64,000 nucleotides of DNA from an uncultured Roseovarius sp. (lineage in GTDB: Bacteria; Pseudomonadota; Alphaproteobacteria; Rhodobacterales; Rhodobacteraceae): contig CANMFU010000001.1 in NCBI GenBank assembly GCA_947497295.1, positions 558,001 through 622,000 of the forward strand, in the 5' to 3' direction. Positions 46,021-55,154 of this stretch are shown one piece after another. Under the pieces are notes generated by a model. It saw nothing but the letters and a program-made list of their open reading frames with translations, had not been told where the DNA came from and searched no databases. Within the stretch, counting starts at the first letter, position 1, and the number at the start of each line of letters is the position of its first letter. Made by a program: the position numbers and the translations under genes.

Positions 46021-47580
46021 TTAGACGAACCACCACCGCTCGGCCCAGCGTTCGCCGTCCATGTCCCAGTTCGACGCGGCCTTTTCCGGCATGCCGATCT
46101 TTTTGTCCGTAGCATAGACGTAGTTGGCAAACATCGGGATCACGACAGAGCCTTGGGTGCTGACGATTTCCTGCAATTCGAAATATTGCTGCTGGCGCTT
46201 GTCCTGATCCAGCTCGGCGCGGGCCTGTTTCAGCAGGGCGTCAAAATTTTCGTTGCACCAGAATCCGTCGTTCCATTCCGCGCCGCAGGTGAAGGCGATC
46301 GAGAACGCCTGATCCTGTGTCGGGCGTCCGCCCCAGTAGACGGCCGTGAACGGTTTTTTCATCCAGACATCTGACCAGTAGCCGTCATTCGCCTCGCGCA
46401 CGACCTTGATGTTGATGCCCGCAGCCTTGGCCGAGTTCTGGTACAGCGTTGCAGCATCCACCGCACCGGCAAAGGCGGCATCAGACGCCGACAGCTCGAC
46501 GTCGACCGAGTCCAGGCCCGCTTCCTTGAGGTGGAATTTCGCCTTGTCGGGATCGTAGGTCTTCTGTTCCATCTCGGTGTTATAGAACTGCTGGTTCTGG
46601 CCAATCGGAATGTCGTTGCCGACCGAGCCGTAGCCGAACAGGATCTTTTCAACCAGCTCCTGGCGGTTGATCCCGTATTTCATCGCAAGGCGTACGTTGT
46701 TGTCGCTGAACGGTGCCTGACGCGAATCCATGGCGAAGGTAAAGTGTTGCGTGCCTGCGATTGAGCTGATCACGAGGTTGGGGTTGCGCGACAGCAGGCC
46801 GATGGTCTTGAGGTCCAGCTTGTCGACCGTATCGACGTCGCCCGAAACCAGCGCCGTGGTGCGCGCGTTCTGGTCGGTCAGGACCAGCATTTCGATGCTG
46901 TCGAACCACGCGACATCGTCGCGCCAGTGGTTCTCGTTACGCTCCAGGACCGTCGAGACGCCCGGTTTGAACGACTTGATCTTGTAGCTGCCGCAGCCAT
47001 CGCCGGATTTCCAGTCGATGCCGTCATCCGTGGCGGGCAGGATAGCCAGGTGGTAATCGCTGACGATGAACGGGAAGTCGGCGTCGCCACCGTCAAGCGT
47101 GAACACTACGGTATCGTCGCCCTCGATGGTGATATCTTCGATCGCTGCGATGATCGGACCGGCGGCCGAGGTTGTGCCTTCGGCGCGATGGAAATTGATC
47201 GAGGCAACGACATCCTGTACCGTGACGTCCTTGCCCGAATGGTAGGTCACGCCCTTGCGGATCTTGAAACGCCACGTCTTGGCATCCTCGGACGCCTCCC
47301 AGCTTTCGGCGATCTCCGGGCCGATCGATCCGTCCGCCAGCACTTCGGTCAGATGGCCGTCCTTGGCAAAGCTCAGCGCGATCATGTAGCCGTTTTCGGT
47401 CGTGCCGGGGTTTAACGAATCTGTGGTCTGGCCGTGGCCCTTGCCGATGCGCAGGTGCCCGCCGCGTTTGGGCGTGGCGGCCAAGGCGCCGCCCAGCGGA
47501 AGCGATGCCGCGATTGCGCCGGCGGCAGTTGTTTTCAAAAATCCGCGACGGTCGAGGCGGCCATTGCTGAATAGCGACAT
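46021..47580 (-). CDS. ABC transporter solute-binding protein, family 5 (peptide/nickel type), Tat-exported
   Basis: A 519-residue periplasmic binding protein. Start ATG 47580 (MSLFSNGRLDRRGFLKT) gives a twin-arginine signal (DRRGFLK, hydrophobic stretch ending GGALAA). The mature part has family-5 motifs: PEIAESWEASEDAKTWRFKIRKGVTYHSGKDVTVQDVVASI, residues 83-123 or so of the precursor, and DNNVRLAMKYGINRQELVEKIL. These bind peptides, opines, Ni or osmolytes. No permease or ATPase genes are adjacent, so it is an orphan. It is divergent from betC (281-base gap), which suggests choline sulfate or a related osmolyte as ligand. Confidence 0.88.
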   Translation of the reverse strand: MSLFSNGRLDRRGFLKTTAAGAIAASLPLGGALAATPKRGGHLRIGKGHGQTTDSLNPGTTENGYMIALSFAKDGHLTEVLADGSIGPEIAESWEASEDAKTWRFKIRKGVTYHSGKDVTVQDVVASINFHRAEGTTSAAGPIIAAIEDITIEGDDTVVFTLDGGDADFPFIVSDYHLAILPATDDGIDWKSGDGCGSYKIKSFKPGVSTVLERNENHWRDDVAWFDSIEMLVLTDQNARTTALVSGDVDTVDKLDLKTIGLLSRNPNLVISSIAGTQHFTFAMDSRQAPFSDNNVRLAMKYGINRQELVEKILFGYGSVGNDIPIGQNQQFYNTEMEQKTYDPDKAKFHLKEAGLDSVDVELSASDAAFAGAVDAATLYQNSAKAAGINIKVVREANDGYWSDVWMKKPFTAVYWGGRPTQDQAFSIAFTCGAEWNDGFWCNENFDALLKQARAELDQDKRQQQYFELQEIVSTQGSVVIPMFANYVYATDKKIGMPEKAASNWDMDGERWAERWWFV

Positions 47581-47861
47581 GTGTGTTTTCCCTTTTATCG
47601 TTTCTATCATCGGCGTATCTGCTGCGCCTGCCATTTACATGCAGGTGGCTTGGGCGGCTCTGCCGCCGGTTTGCGCGTCCTGCCTTGGGACTTGATGTCC
47701 CAAGGGGAGCAATCTGCCCGCAAAGCCTATGATGAGGCCGCGCCTTGTTGCAACCGCTATATAAATTTCACCGGGGGCGCGCTGCCGTGCGGCAGATTGA
47801 CCCGTTCATCTTTTTTCCCTAGCCCTTTGGGTATCGCCGCACCCCGCAAGGAGCATTGCCA

Positions 47862-49376
47862 ATGAGCCGCCCCAATATCCTGATCTTCATGGTTGACCAG
47901 TTGAACGGCACCTTGTTCCCGGACGGCCCGGCCGACTGGCTGCATGCTCCGAACCTGAGACGTCTCGCCGCGCGCTCCACCCGCTTTGCCAATTGCTATA
48001 CCGCCAGCCCTCTTTGTGCGCCGGGGCGGGCCAGCTTCATGTCGGGGCTTCTGCCGTCGCGCAGCCGGGTCTATGACAACGCCGCCGAATTCGCCGCCGA
48101 CATTCCAACCTATGCGCATCACCTGCGCCGGGCCGGGTATCAGACATCGCTGGCAGGCAAGATGCATTTTGTCGGTCCCGACCAGATGCACGGGTTCGAA
48201 GAGCGGCTGACGACCGATATCTACCCCGCCGATTTCGGCTGGACGCCCGACTATCGCAAACCCGGCGAGCGGATCGAATGGTGGTATCACAACATGGGCT
48301 CCGTCACCGGCGCCGGGGTCGCTGAGATTTCTAACCAGATGGAATATGACGACGAGGTCGCCTATGAGGCGACCCGCAAGGTCTATGATCTGGCGCGGGG
48401 GCGGGACGCGCGGCCATGGTGTCTGACGGTCAGTTTCACCCACCCGCATGATCCCTATGTGGCACGGCGCAAATACTGGGATCTCTACGAGGATTGCGCG
48501 CATCTGCTGCCCGAGGTGCCGGCCTTCGATTACGAAGATCACGACCCCCATTCGCGGCGGATCTTCGACGCAAATGACTGGCGTAGCTATGACATAACCG
48601 ACGATCATATCCGCCGCGCCCGCCGCGCCTATTTCGCAAATATCAGCTATCTGGATGACAAGATCGGCGAGGTGCTGGAGGCGCTGGACGGCACGCGCCA
48701 GACCGAAGATACGATCATCCTGTTCGTGTCGGACCACGGTGATATGCTGGGCGAGCGGGGGCTTTGGTTCAAGATGTCGTTCTTTGAGGGGTCCAGCCGC
48801 GTGCCGATGATGATCGCCGCGCCCGGCATGGCGCCGGGCCGCGTGGAAGCGCCGGTCAGCAATATCGACGTCTGCCCGACGCTCTGCGATCTGGCGGGTG
48901 TGTCCATGGATGAGGTCGCGCCATGGACCGCCGGGCAAAGCCTCGTGCCGCTGGGCCAGGGCGCCGCGCGCAAGGCGCCGGTGGCGATGGAATACGCCGC
49001 CGAGGCGTCCTATGCGCCGCTCGTGGCGTTGCGGCAGGGACGCTGGAAATTTACCCGCTGCGCGCTCGATCCCGATCAACTGTTCGATCTGGAGGCCGAC
49101 CCCCATGAGCTGAACAATCTGGCCGCTGATCCGGCCTGCGCGCAAACGCTCAAGCAATTCAGCGACATGGCCGACGCACGCTGGAATCTGGACGCATTCG
49201 ATTCGCAGGTGCGCGAAAGTCAGGCGCGCCGCTGGGTGGTCTATGAGGCGCTGCGCGAGGGCGGCTATTATCCGTGGGACTACCAGCCGCTGAAAAAGGC
49301 GTCAGAGCGGTATATGCGCAACCACATGGACCTGAACGAGGTCGAGGAAAACGCCCGTTTTCCGCGCGGGGAATGA
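47862..49376 (+). CDS. betC: Choline-sulfatase
   Basis: A 504-residue type I sulfatase that hydrolyses choline-O-sulfate to choline and sulfate. It starts at ATG 47862 (MSRPNILIFMVDQLNGTLFP) after AAGGAG. The formylglycine site is Cys52 in SPLCAPGRAS (CxPxR). LAGKMHFVGPDQMHGFEERLTTD, GWTPDYRKPGERIEWWYHNMGS and the C-terminal ESQARRWVVYEAL...YYPWDYQPLKKASERYMRNHM are hallmarks of BetC rather than other sulfatases. No signal peptide. Choline released can serve as osmolyte precursor or carbon and nitrogen source. Unlike in rhizobia there are no betIBA genes beside it. Confidence 0.95.
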   Translation: MSRPNILIFMVDQLNGTLFPDGPADWLHAPNLRRLAARSTRFANCYTASPLCAPGRASFMSGLLPSRSRVYDNAAEFAADIPTYAHHLRRAGYQTSLAGKMHFVGPDQMHGFEERLTTDIYPADFGWTPDYRKPGERIEWWYHNMGSVTGAGVAEISNQMEYDDEVAYEATRKVYDLARGRDARPWCLTVSFTHPHDPYVARRKYWDLYEDCAHLLPEVPAFDYEDHDPHSRRIFDANDWRSYDITDDHIRRARRAYFANISYLDDKIGEVLEALDGTRQTEDTIILFVSDHGDMLGERGLWFKMSFFEGSSRVPMMIAAPGMAPGRVEAPVSNIDVCPTLCDLAGVSMDEVAPWTAGQSLVPLGQGAARKAPVAMEYAAEASYAPLVALRQGRWKFTRCALDPDQLFDLEADPHELNNLAADPACAQTLKQFSDMADARWNLDAFDSQVRESQARRWVVYEALREGGYYPWDYQPLKKASERYMRNHMDLNEVEENARFPRGE

Positions 49377-49455
49377 CGCGGTTTGATCCGGGTCAATGCG
49401 TCGGGCGCGCGGGAAGGCGACGGTAGACCAACACCCAAACACGAAAGGCAGATAC

Positions 49456-49698
49456 ATGACCCATGTTCCCCACCAATTGGCCGCGGAATTCCCCGACAAG
49501 GCTGACCAGATCTCGAAGATGGAGCAGACGAACGCGCATTTCGCCCGGTTGACCCAAGAATATGACGAAGTTAACCGCGTCGTCCACAAAGCCGAGACCA
49601 ACGTCGCCCCGATGGAGGATCTGGCCGAAAGCGAGATGCGCAAGAAACGCGCCGCGCTGAAGGACGAGATTTACCAGATGTTGACGAAAACCGCTTAA
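49456..49698 (+). CDS. DUF465 (YdcH) family protein
   Basis: An 80-residue, all-helical cytoplasmic protein. It starts MTHVPHQLAAEFPDKADQI, and HFARLTQEYDEVNRVVHKAE is the DUF465 core; the end is LKDEIYQMLTKTA. The ATG at 49456 follows AAAGGCAG. The function of the family is unknown. Its TAA stop lies inside repeat copy B. It follows betC by 79 bases in the same direction and may be co-transcribed. Confidence 0.88.
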   Translation: MTHVPHQLAAEFPDKADQISKMEQTNAHFARLTQEYDEVNRVVHKAETNVAPMEDLAESEMRKKRAALKDEIYQMLTKTA

Positions 49699-49775
49699 AG
49701 CGTTTCGCGCAACGCTGGCATGGTGCGTGCATTCCGCGAAAAGCTGTGGTTCAGGTTTTTCGCGGAACGCTTTAG
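49694..49775 (-). repeat. Palindromic dispersed repeat, copy B (82 bp)
   Basis: Read on the minus strand it begins CTAAAGCGTTCCGCGAAAAA and ends CGCGAAACGCTTTAAG, the same ends and internal TTTTCGCGGAA stem as copy A at 14905-15021, minus the second stem-loop. It fills the whole gap between two convergent genes. Its left edge contains the TAA of the DUF465 gene (49696-49698) and its right edge contains the stop of the regulator gene (49772-49774). It probably terminates both transcripts. Confidence 0.75.
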
Positions 49776-51160
49776 CCCACCTCGTAGGGCAGCACGCCGC
49801 GTGCGTCGGGGCGGATCGTCAGGCGCCGCTCCAGCGGGGGGATCGACCGCTGGTGGCAGTCGGTCCGCTCGCAGATGCGGCACGAAATACCGATGGGCTC
49901 GAACGCGGCCGGGCTGGTCAGGTCCAGCGTGTCCGCATAGACCAGTGCGGGCGCGTGTTTTACCTCGCACCCCAGCGCAATGGCAAACCGGCGGACCGGC
50001 GCGCCGAAATGGCCGCCGGGTTTGGACACGTCCCGCGCGAGGTTGATATAGCGCACGCCGTCGGGCGTTTCGGCCAGCTGGCGCAGGAAACGGCCCGGCG
50101 TCTCGAACGCGCGGTGAACGTTCCACAGCGGGCAGGCGCCGCCGTAGCGGGCGAACTGCATCCGCGTGGCTGAATGGCGTTTGGTGATCGTGCCGGCCTG
50201 ATCGACACGGACAAAGAAGAACGGGATGCCCTTGGCGCCGGGGCGTTGCAGGGTCGACAGGCGGTGGCACACCTGCTCGATCGACGCGCCAAAACGATGG
50301 GCGAGGATTTCCAGATCGTGACGGCAGTCGCGCGCCGCTTGCAGGAACGCGGTGTAGGGCATCAGCGCGGCCCCGGCATAGTAGTTGGCCAGCCCGATTT
50401 TCGCGATACTGCGCGCCTCGCCCGACTGGAACCTGGCCAGATCCAGCGTCGCCTCCAGCAGCTTGTCCTGCGTCAGCAGCGCCAGTTGCAGCAGCATCTG
50501 GAAACTACGTGTTTCCGGTGCGGCGCGGGCGCTGAGATAAAGGATGCCGCTTCCACGGTCGAGGCGGCGCAGGGCCACGTCATCGCTGTTGACGACTGTG
50601 ATGCCGATTTTTGCCAACGCATCTACCGCGCGGGACTGGGCAGTGCCATCTGCCGCACCGAACCGCTCGGCTGCGCGGTCGACCGCATCAATGTAATTGT
50701 CGCAATAGTGAAAGAAATCACGCACTTCGGTCCAAGGGCTTTGCTGCGTCTGCGCATCGTCGCGCCCCAGTGCCTCGTCCAGGGAGGCAAGGCGTTCGTG
50801 CGTTTGTCGGTACGCGCTGTGCAGCTCCAGAAACGCGCGGGCAAGGGCGGGGGCGCTGGAGGCGATCAGCCGCAGCTCGGCGATGTCCGGGGCTGCGGCG
50901 AACACCGGATCGGCCAGCGCCTCGCGCATGTCCGACACCATACGCTCGGCCTCGCCCGAGCCCAGTTCGGTCACATCGAACCCGAATTCCTGTGCCAGCG
51001 CCAGCACGACAGTGGTGCTGACTGGGCGGTTGTTGTTCTCCATCTGGTTCAGATAGGGCAGGGACACGCCCAGCCTTGCGGCGAAATCCTTTTGCGTCAG
51101 GGCGATGCGCTGGCGGGTTTCGCGCAGCTTGGCCCCGGCGTAGAGTTTGCGTGCGCGCAT
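49772..51160 (-). CDS. pccR: Short-chain fatty acyl-CoA regulator (ScfR), PccR-like
   Basis: A 462-residue regulator, start ATG 51160 (MRARKLYAGAKLRETRQ) after GAGG. The N-terminal Cro/C1 helix-turn-helix covers about residues 10-65 (LTQKDFAARLGVSLPYLNQMENN). The central IrrE-like part carries IGLANYYAGAALMPYTAFLQAA. The C-terminal domain has ISCRICERTDCHQRSIPPLERRL, the Cys cluster of the acyl-CoA-sensing family. PccR of Rhodobacter sphaeroides belongs to this group and activates pccB with propionyl-CoA as signal. Here pccB is 1.5 kb away and has TTTGCAAA boxes, as does this gene's own promoter. Confidence 0.85.
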   Translation of the reverse strand: MRARKLYAGAKLRETRQRIALTQKDFAARLGVSLPYLNQMENNNRPVSTTVVLALAQEFGFDVTELGSGEAERMVSDMREALADPVFAAAPDIAELRLIASSAPALARAFLELHSAYRQTHERLASLDEALGRDDAQTQQSPWTEVRDFFHYCDNYIDAVDRAAERFGAADGTAQSRAVDALAKIGITVVNSDDVALRRLDRGSGILYLSARAAPETRSFQMLLQLALLTQDKLLEATLDLARFQSGEARSIAKIGLANYYAGAALMPYTAFLQAARDCRHDLEILAHRFGASIEQVCHRLSTLQRPGAKGIPFFFVRVDQAGTITKRHSATRMQFARYGGACPLWNVHRAFETPGRFLRQLAETPDGVRYINLARDVSKPGGHFGAPVRRFAIALGCEVKHAPALVYADTLDLTSPAAFEPIGISCRICERTDCHQRSIPPLERRLTIRPDARGVLPYEVG

Positions 51161-51171
51161 GGCGGCCTCGC

Positions 51172-51208
51172 TTTGCAAGTTTGCTTTGCGCAATCTTAGG
51201 TTTGCAAA
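51172..51208. promoter_or_regulatory. TTTGCAAA-type boxes upstream of the PccR-like gene
   Basis: Immediately upstream of the ATG (12-48 bases) are TTTGCAAGTTTGC (51172-51184) and the perfect palindrome TTTGCAAA (51201-51208), with TTTGCGCAA between. The same words occur before pccB. The position over the start suggests autoregulation. From memory, TTTGCAAA pairs are the reported PccR site in R. sphaeroides; the match is seen, the binding is inferred. Confidence 0.6.
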
Positions 51209-51226
51209 CCCATGGGTGCAAGGCTG

Positions 51227-52444
51227 TCATGCCAAGCTTAGCCGCGCCTCGCGTCGCATCACCAGCAGAATCGTGACGATTGCCGCCAGCGACACCACCA
51301 GCATGATCCAAAGCAGCGGAAAGGCCCCCGTTTCGGGCGTCAGCCAGACGCCCGCCAGCGCCGACAGCCCCGCGCCGCCGCCGATCTGCAGTGCCCCCGA
51401 CAGCCCGCTGGCCGTGCCGGCCAGATCAGGGCGCACCGACAGCGCGCCCGCGGTGGCGTTGGGGATCGTCATGCCGTTGCCAAGGCCCATCAGCGTCATC
51501 AGGCCAAAGAAACTGGCCGCGCTGCCCAGCCCTGCATAGAACAGCGCTAGGTTGATCGCGATGCCTGCGCCAGTGATCAGTGTGCCCCAATAGACCATGC
51601 GATTCACGCCGATCCGCGCCGAAAACCGGCCCGAGATGAAATTGCCTGCGAAATACCCCAAGGCGGGTGCGCCAAAGTAAAATCCCACCTGCGCAGGCTC
51701 CAGCCCGAAGACGTGGTCGCCCACATAGGGCGCGCCGCCGAGGTAAGCAAAGAACGCTCCCGATGACAGTGCCGCCGCCATCGCATAACCCCAAAACCGC
51801 AGGGATCGGAAAAGCACCGGATATTCGCGGAACTGCTGCGCCAGCGTCATGCCCGATTTACCTGCGGTTTCGCCCAGATCGGCCCATGTCAGCCAGAATA
51901 TGACCGCGCCGGCCCCCAGCAGCGCCCAGAAATTCGACTGCCAGCCAAACGCCTGATCCAGCATTCCGCCAAAAACCGGGCCAAGCATCGGCACCACAGC
52001 CATGCCCATGGTGACATAGCCGATCATGCTGGCGGCCTGATTTTCCGGTACCATGTCGCGTACGATGGCCCGGCTGAGGACCATGGATGACACAATTGCC
52101 GCCTGCATCATCCGAAAAAACAGGAACATGCCCGCAGTCTCGGACAGCGCGCAACCTACGGTCGCCAGCAGGAAGACGGCCAGCCCCCAAAGGATGACGG
52201 GGCGGCGTCCCAGCTTGTCCGATATGGGGCCGATCAGGATTTGAAGCACCGCGTTTACCGCCAGATAGAGCGCGACGGACAACTGCATCAGCCGGTAAGG
52301 TGCGTCGAAATATTCTGCCATGCCGGGCAGGGACGGCAGGAATATATTCATCGCCAGCGCTGACAGCCCAGCAAGCATTATCAACGTGGCGATATGCGGC
52401 GGCGTTCGGCGGTCGAGGAACTTGGATGAGATGCGGGCGGTCAT
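51227..52444 (-). CDS. Bcr/CflA-type MFS drug transporter
   Basis: A 405-residue, 12-helix major facilitator protein. Start ATG 52444 (MTARISSKFLDRRTPP). The family-wide motif between helices 2 and 3 reads GPISDKLGRRPVILWG, and LSALAMNIFLPSLPGMAEYF is typical of Bcr/CflA multidrug exporters. GPVFGGMLDQAFGWQSNFW lies at helix 5 (drug-exporter motif C). It lies between the PccR-like gene and pccB and is oriented away from pccB, toward the regulator gene. Its relation to propionate metabolism is unclear. Confidence 0.9.
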   Translation of the reverse strand: MTARISSKFLDRRTPPHIATLIMLAGLSALAMNIFLPSLPGMAEYFDAPYRLMQLSVALYLAVNAVLQILIGPISDKLGRRPVILWGLAVFLLATVGCALSETAGMFLFFRMMQAAIVSSMVLSRAIVRDMVPENQAASMIGYVTMGMAVVPMLGPVFGGMLDQAFGWQSNFWALLGAGAVIFWLTWADLGETAGKSGMTLAQQFREYPVLFRSLRFWGYAMAAALSSGAFFAYLGGAPYVGDHVFGLEPAQVGFYFGAPALGYFAGNFISGRFSARIGVNRMVYWGTLITGAGIAINLALFYAGLGSAASFFGLMTLMGLGNGMTIPNATAGALSVRPDLAGTASGLSGALQIGGGAGLSALAGVWLTPETGAFPLLWIMLVVSLAAIVTILLVMRREARLSLA

Positions 52445-52498
52445 GGTCAATGGGCTAGGGCGCACATGGGGCAAAGTCCATCTGGGGCGGGACTTATA

Positions 52499-52552
52499 TG
52501 CAAGTTTGCAGAATGACCGGTGTCACTATGCAAATGTTTGCAAATTTGCTGA
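52499..52552. promoter_or_regulatory. TTTGCAAA-type operator cluster upstream of pccB
   Basis: Between the MFS gene and pccB are ATGCAAGTTTGCAG (52499-52512) and GCAAATGTTTGCAAATTTGC (52530-52549), which contains a perfect TTTGCAAA palindrome flanked by GCAAA and TTTGC. These are the densest such words in the window and lie 70-120 bases before the pccB start. They are the best candidate for the PccR-like regulator's activator site. Confidence 0.65.
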
Positions 52553-52618
52553 ATTTCGCTGTTGCGGCAGCCCGGATCGCGTGTAGGTTTACAAAAACCT
52601 CATAGGGGAGGCCCCGCC

Positions 52619-54151
52619 GTGAAAGATATTCTGCAAGAACTCGAAGACCGCCGCACAGAGGCCCGCAAGGGCGGAGGTGCGCGCCGTGTGGCCGCCCAGC
52701 ATGAAAAGGGCAAGTTGACTGCACGCGAGCGGGTCGAATTGCTGCTCGACGAAGGTAGCTTTGAAGAATTCGACATGTTCGTCGCGCATCGCTGCATTGA
52801 CTTCGGGATGGAACAGGACCGGCCCTATGGTGACGGCGTCGTTACCGGGTGGGGTACGATCAACGGCCGATTGGTCTATGTTTTCAGTCAGGATTTTACC
52901 GTTCTAGGTGGTTCGGTTTCCGAAACGCACGCGAAAAAGATTTGCAAGATCATGGATATGGCCGTTCAGAATGGCGCGCCTGTCATCGGGATCAACGATT
53001 CGGGCGGCGCGCGCATTCAGGAAGGCGTCGACAGCCTTGCCGGCTATGGCGAGGTGTTCCAGCGCAACATCACCGCATCGGGCGTGGTGCCGCAGATCAG
53101 CGTGATCATGGGGCCTTGCGCGGGCGGCGCGGTCTATTCGCCCGCGATGACCGACTTCATCTTCATGGTCAAAGATAGCTCGTACATGTTCGTGACCGGC
53201 CCCGACGTGGTGAAAACCGTCACAAACGAGCAGGTCACGGCCGAGGAACTGGGCGGCGCGACGACGCACACCCGCAAATCATCCGTGGCAGACGCCGCGT
53301 TCGAGAATGATGTCGAGGCGCTGGCCGAGGTGCGCCGTCTGGTCGATTTCCTGCCCTCCTCCAACCGCGAGAAGCCTCCGGTGCGCCCGTTTTTTGACAC
53401 CCCGGGACGGATCGAGCCGTCACTTGATACCTTGGTGCCGGACAATCCGAACACGCCCTATGACATGAAGGAATTGATCACCAAACTGGCAGATGAGGGC
53501 GATTTCTACGAAATTCAGGCCGAATTTGCCAAGAACATGATTACCGGTTTCATTCGGATCGAAGGGCAGACCGTCGGCGTTGTGGCAAACCAGCCCATGG
53601 TGCTGGCAGGCTGCCTGGATATTGACAGCTCGCGCAAGGCTGCGCGGTTCGTGCGGTTCTGCGATTGTTTCGAGATTCCGCTGCTGACGCTGGTGGACGT
53701 GCCCGGCTTCCTGCCCGGCGTGACGCAAGAGTACAATGGCGTGATTAAACACGGCGCCAAGCTGCTGTTCGCTTATGGTGAGGCGACCGTGCCGAAGGTG
53801 ACTGTCATCACGCGCAAGGCCTATGGAGGCGCGTATGTTGTCATGTCGTCCAAGCATCTGGGCGCTGATTTCAATTATGCCTGGCCAACTTCCGAAATTG
53901 CGGTGATGGGTGCCAAGGGCGCGACTGAGATCATCCACCGCGCCGATCGGGGCAACCCCGAGAAGCTGGCTGCCCACGCCAAGGATTACGAGGACCGCTT
54001 TGCCAGCCCCTTCGTCGCGGCCGAGCGCGGGTTCGTGGACGAGGTGATCATGCCTCATTCCACACGCAAACGCGTGGCCCGCGCCTTTGCGTCTCTGCGC
54101 GGTAAAGAGGCGCAGATGCCGTGGAAAAAGCACGATAACATCCCGCTGTAA
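52619..54151 (+). CDS. pccB: Propionyl-CoA carboxylase, beta subunit
   Basis: A 510-residue carboxyltransferase subunit that moves CO2 from biotin to propionyl-CoA to give (S)-methylmalonyl-CoA. It starts with GTG 52619 after GGGGAGG. Motifs: [60 protein letters not shown], and [23 protein letters not shown]. The last matches the acyl-CoA pocket, with the residue types of propionyl-specific forms. PccA, its partner with the biotin, is encoded 2.3 kb downstream. Confidence 0.96.
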   Translation: MKDILQELEDRRTEARKGGGARRVAAQHEKGKLTARERVELLLDEGSFEEFDMFVAHRCIDFGMEQDRPYGDGVVTGWGTINGRLVYVFSQDFTVLGGSVSETHAKKICKIMDMAVQNGAPVIGINDSGGARIQEGVDSLAGYGEVFQRNITASGVVPQISVIMGPCAGGAVYSPAMTDFIFMVKDSSYMFVTGPDVVKTVTNEQVTAEELGGATTHTRKSSVADAAFENDVEALAEVRRLVDFLPSSNREKPPVRPFFDTPGRIEPSLDTLVPDNPNTPYDMKELITKLADEGDFYEIQAEFAKNMITGFIRIEGQTVGVVANQPMVLAGCLDIDSSRKAARFVRFCDCFEIPLLTLVDVPGFLPGVTQEYNGVIKHGAKLLFAYGEATVPKVTVITRKAYGGAYVVMSSKHLGADFNYAWPTSEIAVMGAKGATEIIHRADRGNPEKLAAHAKDYEDRFASPFVAAERGFVDEVIMPHSTRKRVARAFASLRGKEAQMPWKKHDNIPL

Positions 54152-54284
54152 CACCCCAGGGGGCCGTCCCTTGTACGGGCAGGAGCCAGATCTGTGACAC
54201 CTTGCGCAACCGAATCTGCCGACCCGGCGCCACTCGGAACTTCCCGGATGGCGGCGGCGTTTGCATACGCAAAGGAGACGTACC

Positions 54285-54548
54285 ATGGCCAAGTCGAACG
54301 ATCCCAGTATCAAGGACGCGGACACCTACGAGGCGCTGCGCGAGCAAGGAGCATCCAAGGAGAAGGCGGCGCGGATTGCCAATGCCCAGGCCCGCGACGA
54401 CATGAATCCATCGAAAAAGGGGGGCAGGGCTTCGCCTTACGAGGATTGGACGAAGGACGATCTTTACGACCGCGCGCAGGAGATCGGGATCGACGGACGC
54501 TCGGACATGAGCAAAGATCAGCTTATAGAGGCGTTGCGCAACCACTGA
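54285..54548 (+). CDS. Small DUF7218/Rho-N-like protein (87 aa)
   Basis: A highly charged protein, start ATG 54285 (MAKSNDPSIKDADTYEALRE) after AAAGGAG. The N-terminal part has ASKEKAARIANAQARDD and KKGGRASPYEDW. The C-terminal 35 residues (TKDDLYDRAQEIGIDG, then SKDQLIEALRNH) form a SAP/Rho-termination-factor N-like helix-turn-helix that usually binds nucleic acid. Proteins of this kind are widespread and uncharacterised. It is on the pccB-pccA side in the same direction. Confidence 0.75.
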   Translation: MAKSNDPSIKDADTYEALREQGASKEKAARIANAQARDDMNPSKKGGRASPYEDWTKDDLYDRAQEIGIDGRSDMSKDQLIEALRNH

Positions 54549-54577
54549 TCGCCGCGGCAAAGCGGGTTTTTTACGCG

Positions 54578-54943
54578 ATGTTTGCCGCTATCTTGATGGC
54601 GTTGCCCTGCGCCGCTGACGCGTTGCTGCTGCCGTCGGGCCGTCAGGTCTACTTGCAGGAAATCATATCCGAGACCGGTGGCGATACGCGCGTGACGCGT
54701 CTGCGGTATATTGCGGACAGCTTTGCGCCCGATGGTCTGGCGCCCGATGTTGCGCTGAAGGATCTGACATTTATATGCCAGAACAAAGGGTTGCCAATTC
54801 TCACTGCGCCGACCGGAGGTCAGACGGTGATCGTATCGCTTGCCGATCGCGCCGCGCCGTTCGGGGTTATCGATAGTAGCGTCGCACAGATTTTCGAGGT
54901 CTTTACAGTTCTGGATACCAGCTGCATCTGGGAGGCATTCTGA
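54578..54943 (+). CDS. DUF6497-like secreted protein
   Basis: A 121-residue protein. A short hydrophobic signal (MFAAILMALPCAADA) precedes LLLPSGRQVYLQEIISE, then a compact domain ending VIVSLADRAAPFGVIDSS and LDTSCIWEAF. Two cysteines remain after cleavage and may pair. This fits the Rhodobacteraceae DUF6497 proteins as I recall them; their role is unknown. No ribosome site is obvious before ATG 54578, and the coding frame is open upstream, so the start may be earlier. Confidence 0.6.
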   Translation: MFAAILMALPCAADALLLPSGRQVYLQEIISETGGDTRVTRLRYIADSFAPDGLAPDVALKDLTFICQNKGLPILTAPTGGQTVIVSLADRAAPFGVIDSSVAQIFEVFTVLDTSCIWEAF

Positions 54944-55154
54944 TGCACGCACAATATCTTGCGCGGCAATGCTCATCCTCACAGGCTTGTGAGGCTTTGC
55001 AGCCACAATGTCGCCGGATTCGTCCAGCGGCATATCACTTTGCCAAAAACTCTACTATTCTGCAAAATGATTGCACCCAAGCAATCCATACCTCAAAGTA
55101 TGGGTGGGGGACACCGCGCCCTATTCCGCCCTCAAAAAGTGACAGGAGAATTCA

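Noticed and set aside
47757..49157. Open frame of about 466 codons on the minus strand opposite betC
   Set aside because: Shadow of choline sulfatase, which has full-length family motifs on the plus strand.
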